Positions 35,023 to 44,382 of a stretch of 64,000 bases of DNA are shown piece after piece; position 1 is the stretch's first letter; every line of letters starts with the position of its first letter. A model generated the notes under the pieces. It did no database searches, was not told where the DNA came from, and worked only from the letters and a program-made list of their open reading frames with translations. Origin of the DNA: Streptantibioticus rubrisoli (lineage in GTDB: Bacteria > Actinomycetota > Actinomycetes > Streptomycetales > Streptomycetaceae). The stretch is from NCBI RefSeq assembly GCF_024436055.1, contig NZ_JANFNH010000002.1:1-64000 (forward strand). The letters are read 5' to 3'. The translations under genes were made by a program, and so were the position numbers.

Positions 35023-36657
35023 ATGAACGAGCGCACCCCGGGAACCGTGCTGTTGCGCGGCGGCACCGTCTACAGCCCAGCCGACCCCTTCGCCACCGCC
35101 ATGGTCGTGGAGGGCGGCGCCATCGCCTGGATCGGTTCCGAAGGCGCGGCCGACGGCTTCGCCGACTCGGTGGACGAGGTCGTGCGCCTTGACGGCGCGC
35201 TCGTCACTCCGGCGTTCACCGACGCCCACGTACACACCACGGCCACCGGTCTGGCACTGACCGGTCTGGACCTGTCCGCCGCCCGCGACCACGGCGACGC
35301 GCTCGCCCGGGTCACCGCGTACGCGGCCGAGCACCCTGGACACCGGGTGCTGCTCGGCCACGGCTGGGACGCGGCCCGCTGGCCCGAGCCCCGCATCCCG
35401 ACCCGGGCCGAACTCGACGCCGCCACCGGGGGACGGCCCCTGTACCTGACCCGTGCGGACATGCACTCCGCCGTGGTGACCACCGCGATGCTCGACCTCG
35501 CCCCGGGCGTCGAGGAGCTGACCGGCTACCACCCCACCGGACCGCTGACCCGCGACGCCCACCACGCGGTGCGCCGCGCCGCGCAGGACGCCGTCGCGCC
35601 CGAGCAGCGCCGGGCCGCCCAGCGTGCCGCGTTGCGCCGGGCCGCCTCGCTCGGCATCGGCGCGCTGCACGAGTGCGCGGGGCCGCGGATCAGCGGCGAG
35701 GACGACCTGACCGCACTGCTGCGGCTGGCCGCCGAGGAGCCAGGCCCACGGGTGCTGGCCTACTGGGCGGAGGCGGCGCTGCCCGGCACGGACGGCGTGC
35801 TGGACCGGGTGCGCGAACTCGGCGCGCTGGGGGCGGCCGGTGACCTGTTCGCCGACGGAGCGCTGGGCTCGCACACCGCGTGCCTGCACCAGCCGTACGC
35901 GGACGCCGAGCACACCACCGGCAGCGCCTACCTGACCGCCGAACAGATCGCCCAGCACGTGGGCGCCTGCACCGAGGCCGGGTTGCAGGCCGGGTTCCAC
36001 GCCATCGGCGACGCCGCGATCACCGCGGTGATCGCGGGTGTACGGGCCGCCGCCGAGCGCCTGGGCGTCGACCGGGTGCGGGCGGCCAGGCACCGGGTGG
36101 AGCACGCCGAGATGCTGGACGAGGACACCATCGCGGCCTTCGCCGACCTCGGCCTGGTCGCCTCCGTCCAGCCCGCCTTCGACGCGGCCTGGGGCGGGGA
36201 GGACGGGATGTACGCCGCCCGGCTCGGCGCCGAGCGGGCCCGCACCCTCAACCCATACGCGGCGATGCTGCGGGCCGGGGTGCCGCTGGCGCTGGGCTCG
36301 GACAGCCCGGTCACCCCGCTGGACCCATGGGGGACCGTGCGGGCCGCCGCCTTCCACCGCACGCCCGAGCACCGGGTCTCGGTGCGCGCCGCCTTCACCG
36401 CGCACACCCGCGGCGGCTGGCGGGCGGCCCGCCGCGACGACGCCGGCGTGCTGGTGCCGGGCGCTCCGGCGGACTACGCGGTCTGGCGGGCGGGCGAGCT
36501 GGTGGTCCAGGCGCCCGACGAGCGGGTCGCGAACTGGTCGACCGATCCCCGCTCCGGCACCCCTGGCCTGCCCGATCTGACTCCGGGCGAGCCGCTGCCG
36601 CGCTGTGTGCGGACGGTGGTCGGCGGGCGCACGGTCTTCGAGCGGCCGAACGAGTGA
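35023..36657 (+). CDS. Amidohydrolase of the YtcJ-like group (amidohydrolase 3)
   Basis: A 544-residue metal-dependent hydrolase. Metal ligands are visible in TPAFTDAHVHTTATG (HxH) and GFHAIGDAAI, with the late aspartate in LGSDSPVTPLDPW. The beta-sandwich halves flank a TIM barrel. Substrate not assignable; YtcJ-type enzymes act on imides, formamides or similar bonds. ATG 35023 chosen within a longer open frame. Confidence 0.88.
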   Translation: MNERTPGTVLLRGGTVYSPADPFATAMVVEGGAIAWIGSEGAADGFADSVDEVVRLDGALVTPAFTDAHVHTTATGLALTGLDLSAARDHGDALARVTAYAAEHPGHRVLLGHGWDAARWPEPRIPTRAELDAATGGRPLYLTRADMHSAVVTTAMLDLAPGVEELTGYHPTGPLTRDAHHAVRRAAQDAVAPEQRRAAQRAALRRAASLGIGALHECAGPRISGEDDLTALLRLAAEEPGPRVLAYWAEAALPGTDGVLDRVRELGALGAAGDLFADGALGSHTACLHQPYADAEHTTGSAYLTAEQIAQHVGACTEAGLQAGFHAIGDAAITAVIAGVRAAAERLGVDRVRAARHRVEHAEMLDEDTIAAFADLGLVASVQPAFDAAWGGEDGMYAARLGAERARTLNPYAAMLRAGVPLALGSDSPVTPLDPWGTVRAAAFHRTPEHRVSVRAAFTAHTRGGWRAARRDDAGVLVPGAPADYAVWRAGELVVQAPDERVANWSTDPRSGTPGLPDLTPGEPLPRCVRTVVGGRTVFERPNE

Positions 36658-37341
36658 CGGCCGCGGCGGCCGTACCGCCGAACGATGCCCACTCGGCCTG
36701 TCGCCAGCTGGCCGACGGTCCCGCACTGACCTGCTGATTTGCCGAATTGCCGCAGGTCACACGGGTGTTGACAGGCTGCGGTCGCGGGCGAGTAGGTTCG
36801 GCCGAGTCCACCAGGACGACCGACCGGGATCCTCCGTGTCTTCCGTCTACCGCCGCTGGGCCATGGGGTGGCGCGCCGCACGGGCGCTCCGCCGCTGGGA
36901 GCCAGGTCCAGCTCCCGCGGCACGGAACGCGGCCCCTCACCGCTCGCGGGCGGGCCAGGGGGGAAGGGTGCCGCCCGGGCGGCAGGTGCGACCCGGGTGG
37001 GGCCCGGACGTCCAGTAGACAACGGCTCTCGGTCGATCCGCAGCCAGCGGTTCCCAGGTCGGCCCGAAGGGCGTTCCGGGTCCCCATCCGCAGTCCTTCA
37101 CCACACCGCCCGGCAACGCGGCGGACGCGGCGCCCAAGGCCCGCACGGAATCGCGGAGCGGAACGTTCCATTTGCCGCGGAAAGGGTCGGCAAAACCCGC
37201 CCTTCCCAAGGCTTTGCGCCCCGGCGGCGACGGCGGGCGCCCAGTCGTTGTACGGTCACTGCACGACCATCGCGACTCAGTGTCCCCGGAAGCGCCTCAG
37301 CTTCCGTCCGCAACGAAACGTCGCCCGTACGCAGAAGAGGA
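36658..37341 (+). other. 684-base region upstream of lnt
   Basis: No gene is convincing; the lnt frame stays open to 36868, but the extra residues are low-complexity Arg/Pro/Gly and have no ribosome site. A TTGACA-N19-TAGGTT promoter match at 36768-36798 suggests a long leader of more than 500 bases for lnt. Confidence 0.5.
36768..36798 (+). promoter_or_regulatory. Possible housekeeping promoter of the lnt-ppm1 operon
   Basis: Perfect TTGACA -35 and TAGGTT -10, although the 19-base spacer is longer than the best 17-18. Confidence 0.45.
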
Positions 37342-39003
37342 ATGGCCGCGACCGTGCCACCGCGACCCGACACCGCCACCGCTCGCCCCGTGGACGGTGC
37401 CCTCGACGCGCCCGAAACCGGCACCCGGCCCGAACCCGAACACCGACCAGGGCGCCTGCGGCGGCTGGCGGGGGCGGCCCGCGCCGACTGGCGGCGCACC
37501 GCCCTCGCGGCGGCCAGCGGGCTGGCCCTGACGGCGGCCTTCCCGCCCTACGACCTGTGGCCGCTGTCCGTCGCGGCGGTCGCCGCCCTGGCGCTGCTCA
37601 CCCATGGCCGTACCGCCCGACAGGCGGCCTGGACCGGGTTCGCCTTCGCGTTCCCGTTCCTCGTCTGGCTGCTGCAGTGGCTGCACGTGGTCGGCTGGGA
37701 CGCGGTCATCGGGCTGTCCGTCATCGAGGCCGCCTTCTTCGTGCCGCTGGGCGCCGGGCTGGCGCTGACCTCGCGGCTGCGCTGCTGGCCGCTGTGGGGC
37801 GCATGCCTGTGGGTCGCGGAGGAACTGGTCAGGGACCGGGTGCCGTTCGGCGGCTTCCCGTGGGGTCGGCTGGCGTTCGCCAACGCGGGCTCGCCGTTCA
37901 CTCCGCTCGCCGCACTCGGCGGCGCCCCGCTGATCACCTTCGGCGTCGCGCTGTGCGGCGGGCTGCTGGCCGCCGCGGTGCTCGCCGGGTGGCACTCGCG
38001 CGGCCGGGGCGGGCGGGCGGTCACCGCGCTGGGCGCCGCCGTGCTGGCCCTGGCGGTGGGCGTCTGCGGTTACGCGGTCCCGGTGCCGACCAACGCCGAC
38101 GGTCAGCTGAAGGTCGCCGTGGTCCAGGGCAACGTGGCTCAGCCGGGAATGCACTTCCTCGGCCGCCCGATGATGATCCTCAACAACCACGTCAACGCCA
38201 CCTTGCAACTCGCCCGTGACGTCAGGGCGGGCCGCGCCCCCAAGCCGGACCTGGTGATCTGGCCGGAGAACTCCTCCGACCTGGACCCGTTCAGCTACCC
38301 GCAGGCGTACGGCGCGATCACCCAGGCGGTACGCACGATCGGCGTGCCGGTGCTGGTCGGCGCCCTGGTCGACGGGCCGGACGCGGACCACGTGCAGAAC
38401 GAGGGCATCCTGTGGGACCCGGCCACCGGCCCCGGCGCCTCGTACACCAAGCAGCATCCGGTGCCGTTCGGTGAGTACGTACCGTTCCGCAAGGAGCTGA
38501 CCAAGGTCATCCACCGGCTGGACGAGATCCCGCGCGACTTCTACCCGGGCAGGCACACCGGTGTGATGACGATGGGCGGCGCCCGGCTCGGCGATGTGAT
38601 CTGCTTCGAGGTCGCCTACGACGGGATCGTCCGCGACACGGTGAACGCGGGCGCGCGTGCCCTTGTCGTACAGACCAACAACGCCACCTATGGGCGAACC
38701 GGTCAACCCGAGCAGCAACTCGCGATGTACCGGCTGCGGGCGGTCGAGCACGGCCGGGCGGTCGTCGCGGCGGCAACCAGCGGAATCAGCGCGCTAGTTG
38801 AGCCGGACGGCACCGTCAAGCAGCAAAGCAAGGAATTCACCCGGGAGGTGCTCAATGTGAACCTCCCGCTACGCGATGGAACCACCGTGGCCGACAGGAT
38901 CGGCGCGGTACCCGAGTGGACTCTCGCTATGGTGGGCGTCCTGTCCTGCGCCGCCGCGATCTGGCTTGGCAGGCGGGGACGTACGGAGGATAAGGGGAAG
39001 TAG
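37342..39003 (+). CDS. lnt: Apolipoprotein N-acyltransferase
   Basis: Adds the third acyl chain to the N-terminal cysteine of lipoproteins. The 553-residue protein has about six to eight membrane helices, then a nitrilase-like domain with the Glu-Lys-Cys triad in LVIWPENSSDLD, YTKQHPVPFGEYVPFR and DVICFEVAYDG. ATG 37342 after AAGAGG. Overlaps the mannosyltransferase gene by one base; in mycobacteria the two activities are fused as Ppm1. Confidence 0.94.
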   Translation: MAATVPPRPDTATARPVDGALDAPETGTRPEPEHRPGRLRRLAGAARADWRRTALAAASGLALTAAFPPYDLWPLSVAAVAALALLTHGRTARQAAWTGFAFAFPFLVWLLQWLHVVGWDAVIGLSVIEAAFFVPLGAGLALTSRLRCWPLWGACLWVAEELVRDRVPFGGFPWGRLAFANAGSPFTPLAALGGAPLITFGVALCGGLLAAAVLAGWHSRGRGGRAVTALGAAVLALAVGVCGYAVPVPTNADGQLKVAVVQGNVAQPGMHFLGRPMMILNNHVNATLQLARDVRAGRAPKPDLVIWPENSSDLDPFSYPQAYGAITQAVRTIGVPVLVGALVDGPDADHVQNEGILWDPATGPGASYTKQHPVPFGEYVPFRKELTKVIHRLDEIPRDFYPGRHTGVMTMGGARLGDVICFEVAYDGIVRDTVNAGARALVVQTNNATYGRTGQPEQQLAMYRLRAVEHGRAVVAAATSGISALVEPDGTVKQQSKEFTREVLNVNLPLRDGTTVADRIGAVPEWTLAMVGVLSCAAAIWLGRRGRTEDKGK

Positions 39004-39788
39004 TGAACAACGGCGACGGCGTCACCCAAGGCGGCGCCCAGGGGCGGCAGTTCGGCCCGCTCGGCAGGGTTCTGGTCATCATCCCGACCTACAACGAAGC
39101 CGAGAACATCAAGCCGATCGTCGCCCGGGTACGCGAGTCCGTGCCCGAGGCGCACCTGTTGATCGCTGATGACAACAGCCCGGACGGCACCGGCAAGATC
39201 GCCGATGAGATCGCCTCCGAGGACGACCAGGTCAAGGTGCTGCACCGCAAGGGCAAGGAAGGCCTCGGTGCCGCGTACCTCGCGGGCTTCCGCTGGGGCA
39301 TCGACAACGGCTACGGCGTGCTGGTGGAGATGGACGCCGACGGCTCCCACCAGCCGGAGGAGCTGCCGCGGCTGCTGACCGCGCTGAAGAACGCCGACCT
39401 GGTGCTGGGCTCCCGCTGGGTGCCGGGCGGCCGGGTGGTGAACTGGCCGAAGTCCCGCGAGTTCCTCTCGCGCGGCGGCAGCACCTACTCGCGCCTGATG
39501 CTGGGCGTCCCGATCCGGGACGTGACCGGCGGCTACCGGGCCTTCCGCAAGGAGACCCTGGAGGGCCTGGGCATGGACGAGGTGGCCTCGGCGGGCTACT
39601 GCTTCCAGGTCGACCTGGCCTGGCGCGCGGTCCAGAAGGGCTTCCACGTGGTCGAGGTGCCGATCACCTTCGTGGAGCGCGAGCGCGGCGACAGCAAGAT
39701 GAGCCGCAACATCGTCGTGGAGGCCCTGTGGCGGGTCACCACCTGGGGCGTCAACTCCCGGCTCAACCGCCTCCGCGGCCGCAAGTGA
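39003..39788 (+). CDS. ppm1: Polyprenol-phosphate mannose synthase
   Basis: GT2 glycosyltransferase transferring mannose from GDP-mannose to polyprenyl phosphate, the donor for extracytoplasmic protein O-mannosylation and lipoglycans. The 261 residues show LVIIPTYNEAENI, the DDNSPDGT motif, and VEMDADGSHQPEELPRLL with the metal-binding DAD. There is no C-terminal membrane domain, so it probably docks on Lnt, encoded just upstream. Confidence 0.94.
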   Translation: MNNGDGVTQGGAQGRQFGPLGRVLVIIPTYNEAENIKPIVARVRESVPEAHLLIADDNSPDGTGKIADEIASEDDQVKVLHRKGKEGLGAAYLAGFRWGIDNGYGVLVEMDADGSHQPEELPRLLTALKNADLVLGSRWVPGGRVVNWPKSREFLSRGGSTYSRLMLGVPIRDVTGGYRAFRKETLEGLGMDEVASAGYCFQVDLAWRAVQKGFHVVEVPITFVERERGDSKMSRNIVVEALWRVTTWGVNSRLNRLRGRK

Positions 39789-39970
39789 GGCGGTCAGGCG
39801 CGTAGCGCCTGACCGGCGGGGCCGCGGGGGTGCGGTGCCCGCGGCGGCTGCCGGTCTCCGTTGTCGTGGTCGCTCGCCGTCGTGGCGGAATGTCCTTTCC
39901 GCCGCGGCGGCGAGTACCCGTGGTACGTCCCGAGCCGCACCCGAGCCGCGGCCCTGCGGGCCCAAGATCG

Positions 39971-39997
39971 GCGCCGCCGAAAGCACTTCGGCGGCGC
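39971..39997 (+). terminator. 11-bp hairpin before fxsA
   Basis: GCGCCGCCGAA (39971-39981) pairs perfectly with TTCGGCGGCGC (39987-39997) around AGCAC. It ends 16 bases before the fxsA ATG, so it is either the ppm1 terminator or a leader element of fxsA. Confidence 0.6.
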
Positions 39998-40013
39998 CAG
40001 GCACAATTGGGGT

Positions 40014-40568
40014 ATGACCTTCGGCGTACCTGACCCGTCCCGTCCCTCGCGGCCCGCTCGCTCCCGCCTGCGGCCCGTCGTGCCGCTGGTGGTGGCGGTG
40101 TGGGCGGTGCTGGAGATCTGGCTGCTGACCGTGGTGGCCGGGGCGATCGGCGGCGGCACGGTGCTGCTCCTGCTGCTCGCCGGTTTCGTGGTCGGCGGCT
40201 ACGCGGTCAAGCGGGCCGGGCGGCGCGCCTGGCAGGGGCTGACCGGAGCGCTGCGGTCCGGGGAACCCGCGGCGAGCGCGGACGGTGCCGGGGCGGAGAT
40301 GCTCGGCGGTCTGCTGATCATGGTCCCGGGCTTCCTGTCGGACGCGGCCGGGCTGCTGTGCCTGTTCCCGCCCACCCGCAAGGCGCTGACCGCAGTGGCG
40401 GGAAGGCTGCTGCGGCGGTCCACCCCGGGGTCGCTCGGCGACACGTTCCAGCAGGCGCGGATGCGCTGGCCGGACGGCAAGGTGGTGCAGGGCGAGGTGA
40501 TCAGGGACGGTGGCTCGCCGTCGTCGCAGCCCCCGCGCGACGCCGCCCGGCCACCGCTCACTCCGTAA
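40014..40568 (+). CDS. fxsA: FxsA-family membrane protein
   Basis: A 184-residue protein with three hydrophobic segments (PVVPLVVAVWAVLEIWLLTVV, then a second and third around LLLLLAGFVVGG and LLIMVPGFLSDAAGLL). The last contains the FxsA-typical P-G-x-x-x-D pattern. E. coli FxsA affects F-plasmid exclusion of phage T7; its role in actinobacteria is unknown. The C-terminal tail is polar. Confidence 0.85.
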   Translation: MTFGVPDPSRPSRPARSRLRPVVPLVVAVWAVLEIWLLTVVAGAIGGGTVLLLLLAGFVVGGYAVKRAGRRAWQGLTGALRSGEPAASADGAGAEMLGGLLIMVPGFLSDAAGLLCLFPPTRKALTAVAGRLLRRSTPGSLGDTFQQARMRWPDGKVVQGEVIRDGGSPSSQPPRDAARPPLTP

Positions 40569-40651
40569 CGTATGCGGACCGGACCGGACGGACCGTGACG
40601 GACCGGACCGTGACGTACGCGAACCGTCACAATACCGAGACGGCAATACCG

Positions 40652-40702
40652 AGACGACCCGGGCGGCGGCACACGTACCGTGTGCCGCCGCCCGGGTCGT
40701 CT
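40652..40702. terminator. Exceptionally strong bidirectional terminator, 24-bp perfect stem
   Basis: Positions 40652-40675 pair perfectly with 40679-40702 around a 3-base TAC loop; the stem starts AGACGACCC. It lies between convergent fxsA and rbpA. Confidence 0.9.
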
Positions 40703-40718
40703 GTCGCTGTGTGCCTGG

Positions 40719-41093
40719 TCAGGCGGACTTGCGGTTGTCGCGCGGGTGCACCGCGATGTTCATGCCGCCGGATCGAAGTACCGCCAGCCGCTCGGCCAGC
40801 ACCTCTTCGAGCTCCTCACGGGTACGGCGCTCCATGAGCATGTCCCAGTGCGTACGCGCGGGCTTGGTCTTCTTCTCCTCGGGGCCCTCTCCATCCACCA
40901 AAAGCGCCTGGGCACCGCAGGCGCGGCACTCCCACTCCGGAGGAATCTCGGCCTCCATAGAGAACGGCATCTCAAAGCGATGTCCGTTCTGACATGCGTA
41001 CTCCACCGTCTGGCGCGGGGCCAGATCGATGCCGCGGTCGGTCTCGTAGCTGGTCGCCCCGAGTCGCGTGCCGCGGAGAGCTCGCTCACTCAT
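40719..41093 (-). CDS. rbpA: RNA polymerase-binding protein RbpA
   Basis: Actinobacteria-specific factor binding the principal sigma factor and RNA polymerase and stabilising open complexes; linked to rifampicin tolerance. The 124 residues have the zinc-related core EYACQNGHRFEMPFSMEAE and WECRACGAQALL, then the sigma-interaction helix WDMLMERRTREELEEVLAER. A sigma-R promoter lies upstream. Confidence 0.96.
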   Translation of the reverse strand: MSERALRGTRLGATSYETDRGIDLAPRQTVEYACQNGHRFEMPFSMEAEIPPEWECRACGAQALLVDGEGPEEKKTKPARTHWDMLMERRTREELEEVLAERLAVLRSGGMNIAVHPRDNRKSA

Positions 41094-41154
41094 GAATCGT
41101 GCCTCCCGGGCTTGTCGCCCACAGGACAGGTGTCGCTGTCGTCGTCATCCGGTC

Positions 41155-41180
41155 AACGTCCGGTCGGCGGTGAAGATTCC
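41155..41180 (-). promoter_or_regulatory. Sigma-R-type promoter of rbpA
   Basis: On the minus strand GGAAT-N18-GTT, exactly the consensus of the thiol-stress sigma factor, 61 bases before the ATG. S. coelicolor rbpA is known to have a sigma-R promoter. Confidence 0.75.
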
Positions 41181-41442
41181 CGATTCGGACATCTGCCCGT
41201 CCGACGCCCACCGCCCCCCTCAGGGAGGCGCCATGCGCCGCAGGGATGTCTTCTCTTCGCCCTCACTGGAAGCGCTACGCGCCGCAGCACCGCCTGTTCG
41301 TGCCGCCCTTTGTTGTACCCGCCGCCGCCCGTTTTGTCACATCTGACAGGAGATATCACCCGTCGTTTTTGCATTGTTAGCGCGCAGTAACGGTCCATCC
41401 GGCTGGTCAACCGCGTACACTACTCCCCTTCTACCCAAAGGG
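41181..41442. other. 262-base intergenic region, locally AT-richer
   Basis: Between the rbpA promoter and the MFS stop. It contains a locally AT-richer stretch around 41335-41380 that could hold a second rbpA promoter. No gene seen. Confidence 0.4.
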
Positions 41443-42876
41443 CTAAATCAGGCCAGGCGCCGAACGGCCCACCGCGGCCACCGCGCGCCGTACCGGTACC
41501 CGCGCCAGCAGCACGAACCCCACCGCGAAGAACACCACGAGCGAGACGATCGCGTAGCGGTAGTCCCCGGTGAGCTGGAACGCCAGGCCGAACAGCAGCG
41601 GACCCAGCCAGCTCGTGCCCCGGTCGCTCATCTGGTACACGGCGAAGTACTCGGCCTCCTTGCCCTCCGGGATCAGATGCGAGAACAGCGACCGGGACAG
41701 CGCCTGACTGCCGCCCATCACCATCCCGATCGCGCTGGCCAGCACGAAGAACCAGGCCGGACGCCCCGCGGGCAGGAAGAACCCGGCCGTCACCGTGGCG
41801 GTCCAGGCCACCAGTGAGCACAGCAGGGTCCGCTTCGCCCCGTAGCGCCGGGCCAGCCGTCCCATCAGCAGCGCGCCCACCACCGCCAGCACCTGGACCA
41901 GCAGTACCGCCGCGATCAACGTGGTCTGACTCAGCCCCAGTTGCTGGGACCCGTACAGCGAGGCCTGCGAAATCACCGTCTGGACGCCGTCGTTGTAGAC
42001 GAGGTAGGCCAGCAGGAAGGCCAGCGTCAGCGGGTAGTGACGCAACTCACGTGCCGTCGAGACCAGTTGCCGCCACCCCTGGCCGAGCGCCGCCCCGGAC
42101 TCCGCCTGGGCCAGGGACCGGTCCCGCAGCCGCCGCAGCGGTATGACCGCGAACACCGCCCACCACAGCCCGGCCGACGCCATGCAGATCCGTACCGCCA
42201 TGCCCTGGGAGACGCCGAAGGAGCCGTGGTTCAAGAACAGCGCCAGATTCGCCACCAGCACGATCGCACCGGCCACATAGCCCGCGGCCCAGCCGCGTGA
42301 GGAGACCGTGTCCCGCTCGTCGGGCTCGGCGATCTGCGGCAGGAAGGAGTTGTAGACCACGATCGAGGCCCCGTAGCTGACCACCGCCACGATCAGCAGT
42401 GCCCCGCCCAGCAGATAGCGGTTTCCGGCCAGGAAGAAGAAACCGGTGGTGGCGCCCGCGCCGAGGTAGGCGAACAGCGCCAGCACCGGCTTCTTCCGGC
42501 CGGTACGGTCCGCGACCGCCGCGGCCAACGGCATCACGAACACCGACAGCAGCACCGCCGCCGAGACGGTGTACGAGAAGAACGAGCCCGCGCGGACCGG
42601 AACGCCCAGCGGATGCACATAGCCGTGCGCGTCGGCCGCCGCCTTGGCCACCTCGGTCAGATACGGCCCGAGGAAGACGGTCAACACGCTGGTGGAGAAG
42701 ACCGTGATCGCGAAGTCGTAGAAGTACCAACCCCGTTGCTCGCGCCGCCGCTCCTCGGGTGAGCGGCCGACGGCCGGTGCCGTCACGGTCGTGGTGGAGC
42801 CCAGTCTGTCCTGCCCGTCCAACGCTGTCCCCTCGTCGCCCCCGTGGTCCTCGACCTCGGGCCCGGCCGTTGTCAC
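41443..42876 (-). CDS. MFS transporter, Atg22/UMF1-like
   Basis: A 477-residue protein with twelve predicted membrane helices. The N-terminal cytoplasmic stretch is followed by WYFYDFAITVFSTSVLTVFLGPYL, characteristic of the UMF1/Atg22 group of vacuolar-efflux-like MFS proteins; another marker is VVYNSFLPQIAEPDERD. Substrate may be amino acids; unproven. GTG start 15 bases after the GDPD stop, so co-transcribed with it. Confidence 0.88.
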   Translation of the reverse strand: MTTAGPEVEDHGGDEGTALDGQDRLGSTTTVTAPAVGRSPEERRREQRGWYFYDFAITVFSTSVLTVFLGPYLTEVAKAAADAHGYVHPLGVPVRAGSFFSYTVSAAVLLSVFVMPLAAAVADRTGRKKPVLALFAYLGAGATTGFFFLAGNRYLLGGALLIVAVVSYGASIVVYNSFLPQIAEPDERDTVSSRGWAAGYVAGAIVLVANLALFLNHGSFGVSQGMAVRICMASAGLWWAVFAVIPLRRLRDRSLAQAESGAALGQGWRQLVSTARELRHYPLTLAFLLAYLVYNDGVQTVISQASLYGSQQLGLSQTTLIAAVLLVQVLAVVGALLMGRLARRYGAKRTLLCSLVAWTATVTAGFFLPAGRPAWFFVLASAIGMVMGGSQALSRSLFSHLIPEGKEAEYFAVYQMSDRGTSWLGPLLFGLAFQLTGDYRYAIVSLVVFFAVGFVLLARVPVRRAVAAVGRSAPGLI

Positions 42877-42891
42877 AGACCGTGTCGGGGC

Positions 42892-43671
42892 TCAGCCCTC
42901 CGGCCAGGCCCCCCGCTCGGCCAGCACGGCGCGCAGCGTCTCGATCTGGTCGGTCATGATGCCATCCACACCCAGGTCGAGCAGCATGCCCATCCGCTCG
43001 CGGTCGTTCACGGTCCACACATGCACCTGAAGACCCCTGCGATGGGCGGCGCGCAGGAACCGCCGGTCCACCACCCGCACGCCCGACTGGAACTCCGGCA
43101 CCTGGACGCACACCGCGGCGTTCAGCGCGGCGGGCGCGGGCAGCCACCCGCCGAAGCTCAGCAGCCGCAGCGCCGCGACCCCCCGCACGCCGAGCGAGGT
43201 CGCCAGCCGCTCACCGGCGAGCGCCCGCACCCGGTCCACCCGGGCCTGGGAGAACGACCCCACGCAGACCCGGTCCCAGGCGCCCGCCCGGTCTATGGCC
43301 CGCACCAGCGGCTCGATCGCCGCGGCGGCCTTCACGTCCACGTTGAACCGGGCCTCGGGAAAGGCGTCCAGCAGCTCATGGAAGAGCGGAACCGGCTCGC
43401 GGCCCGCCACCCGAGCGGCGCGCACCTCCCGCCACGGCAGCTCGGCGATGGCTCCGCGGGCGTCGGTGACCCGGTCCAGCGTCGCGTCATGGAAGGCGAC
43501 GAGCTCGCCGTCGGACGTGGCGTGCACGTCGGTCTCCAGATAGCGGTAGCCGAGGTCGACCGCGCGCCGGAAGGCGGTCAGCGTGTTCTCCAGGCCGTCC
43601 GCCGTTCCGCCGCGGTGGGCGAAGGCGAGTGGTCCCGGCTGGTCGAGGAATGGGTGACGGTGTGCGCTCAC
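42892..43671 (-). CDS. Glycerophosphodiester phosphodiesterase
   Basis: A 259-residue GDPD-family TIM-barrel enzyme releasing glycerol 3-phosphate from phospholipid head groups. The general acid-base histidine and ligands lie in LAFAHRGGTADGLENTL and YLETDVHATSDGELVAFHD. No signal peptide, so cytoplasmic. Probably one transcript with the downstream MFS gene. Confidence 0.9.
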   Translation of the reverse strand: MSAHRHPFLDQPGPLAFAHRGGTADGLENTLTAFRRAVDLGYRYLETDVHATSDGELVAFHDATLDRVTDARGAIAELPWREVRAARVAGREPVPLFHELLDAFPEARFNVDVKAAAAIEPLVRAIDRAGAWDRVCVGSFSQARVDRVRALAGERLATSLGVRGVAALRLLSFGGWLPAPAALNAAVCVQVPEFQSGVRVVDRRFLRAAHRRGLQVHVWTVNDRERMGMLLDLGVDGIMTDQIETLRAVLAERGAWPEG

Positions 43672-43689
43672 ACCAGGCAGTATGGCGCG

Positions 43690-44382
43690 CTACGCACACG
43701 CGTTCGCCGGTGCCTCCGCTTCCCGGGCCACCACTGTGCCCCGGCCCGTCCCGTCCAGCGCGAACACGCCGAGGAACAGCTGGGCCAGCGGGCCGATCGC
43801 CAGCGCGTACGCGACCGTACCCGCACCCACCGAACCGCCGAGCAGGAACCCCGTGACCAGCACCGCGACCTCGATCGCGGTGCGTACCAGCCGGATGGAT
43901 CGGCCGGTGCGCCGGTGCAGCCCGGTCATCAGCCCGTCGCGCGGTCCCGGTCCGAAGCGGGCCGAGATGTAAAGGCCGGTCGCGATGGCGTTGAGCACGA
44001 TCGCGGCGGTGAGCAGCGGCACCCGCACCGTCAGCGAGTGCGGCACCGGCACCAGACGCAGTGTCGCGTCCAGGGAGAGCCCGATCAGGAAGACGTTGGA
44101 GACCGTGCCCAGGCCCGGCAGTTGCCGCAGCGGCCACCACAGCAGCAGCACCAGCGCCCCGGTGAGGATCGACACCGTGCCGATGCTCAACCCGCTGTGC
44201 CGGGCGACGCCCTGGTGCAGCACGTCCCATGGGTCCAGGCCGAGCCCGGCACGGACCAGCAGAGCGTCGCTCGCGCCGTACAGCACGAGCCCGACATAGA
44301 GGTGGACAAGTCGACGGCCGATGCGCGAACCCTTGCGGATCAGACGGGGAACACGCGGATGGGAGAGACGGGAAACGAGCAA
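43690..44382 (-). CDS. YczE-family membrane protein
   Basis: A 230-residue protein with about five helices and the YczE pattern GASDALLVRAGLGLDPWDVL and FGPGPRDGLMTGLH. TTG start 8 bases after AGGGGGG. YczE-like genes are typically divergent from a MocR regulator, exactly as here. In Bacillus YczE affects bacillaene/surfactin biology; function in this organism unknown. Confidence 0.85.
   Translation of the reverse strand: MLVSRLSHPRVPRLIRKGSRIGRRLVHLYVGLVLYGASDALLVRAGLGLDPWDVLHQGVARHSGLSIGTVSILTGALVLLLWWPLRQLPGLGTVSNVFLIGLSLDATLRLVPVPHSLTVRVPLLTAAIVLNAIATGLYISARFGPGPRDGLMTGLHRRTGRSIRLVRTAIEVAVLVTGFLLGGSVGAGTVAYALAIGPLAQLFLGVFALDGTGRGTVVAREAEAPANACA

Noticed and set aside
36868-37341. Extended N-terminus of lnt (158 extra codons in frame)
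   Set aside because: The extra residues are low-complexity Arg/Gly/Pro, lack a ribosome site and precede the normal Lnt start; open frames of this sort are expected in very GC-rich DNA.
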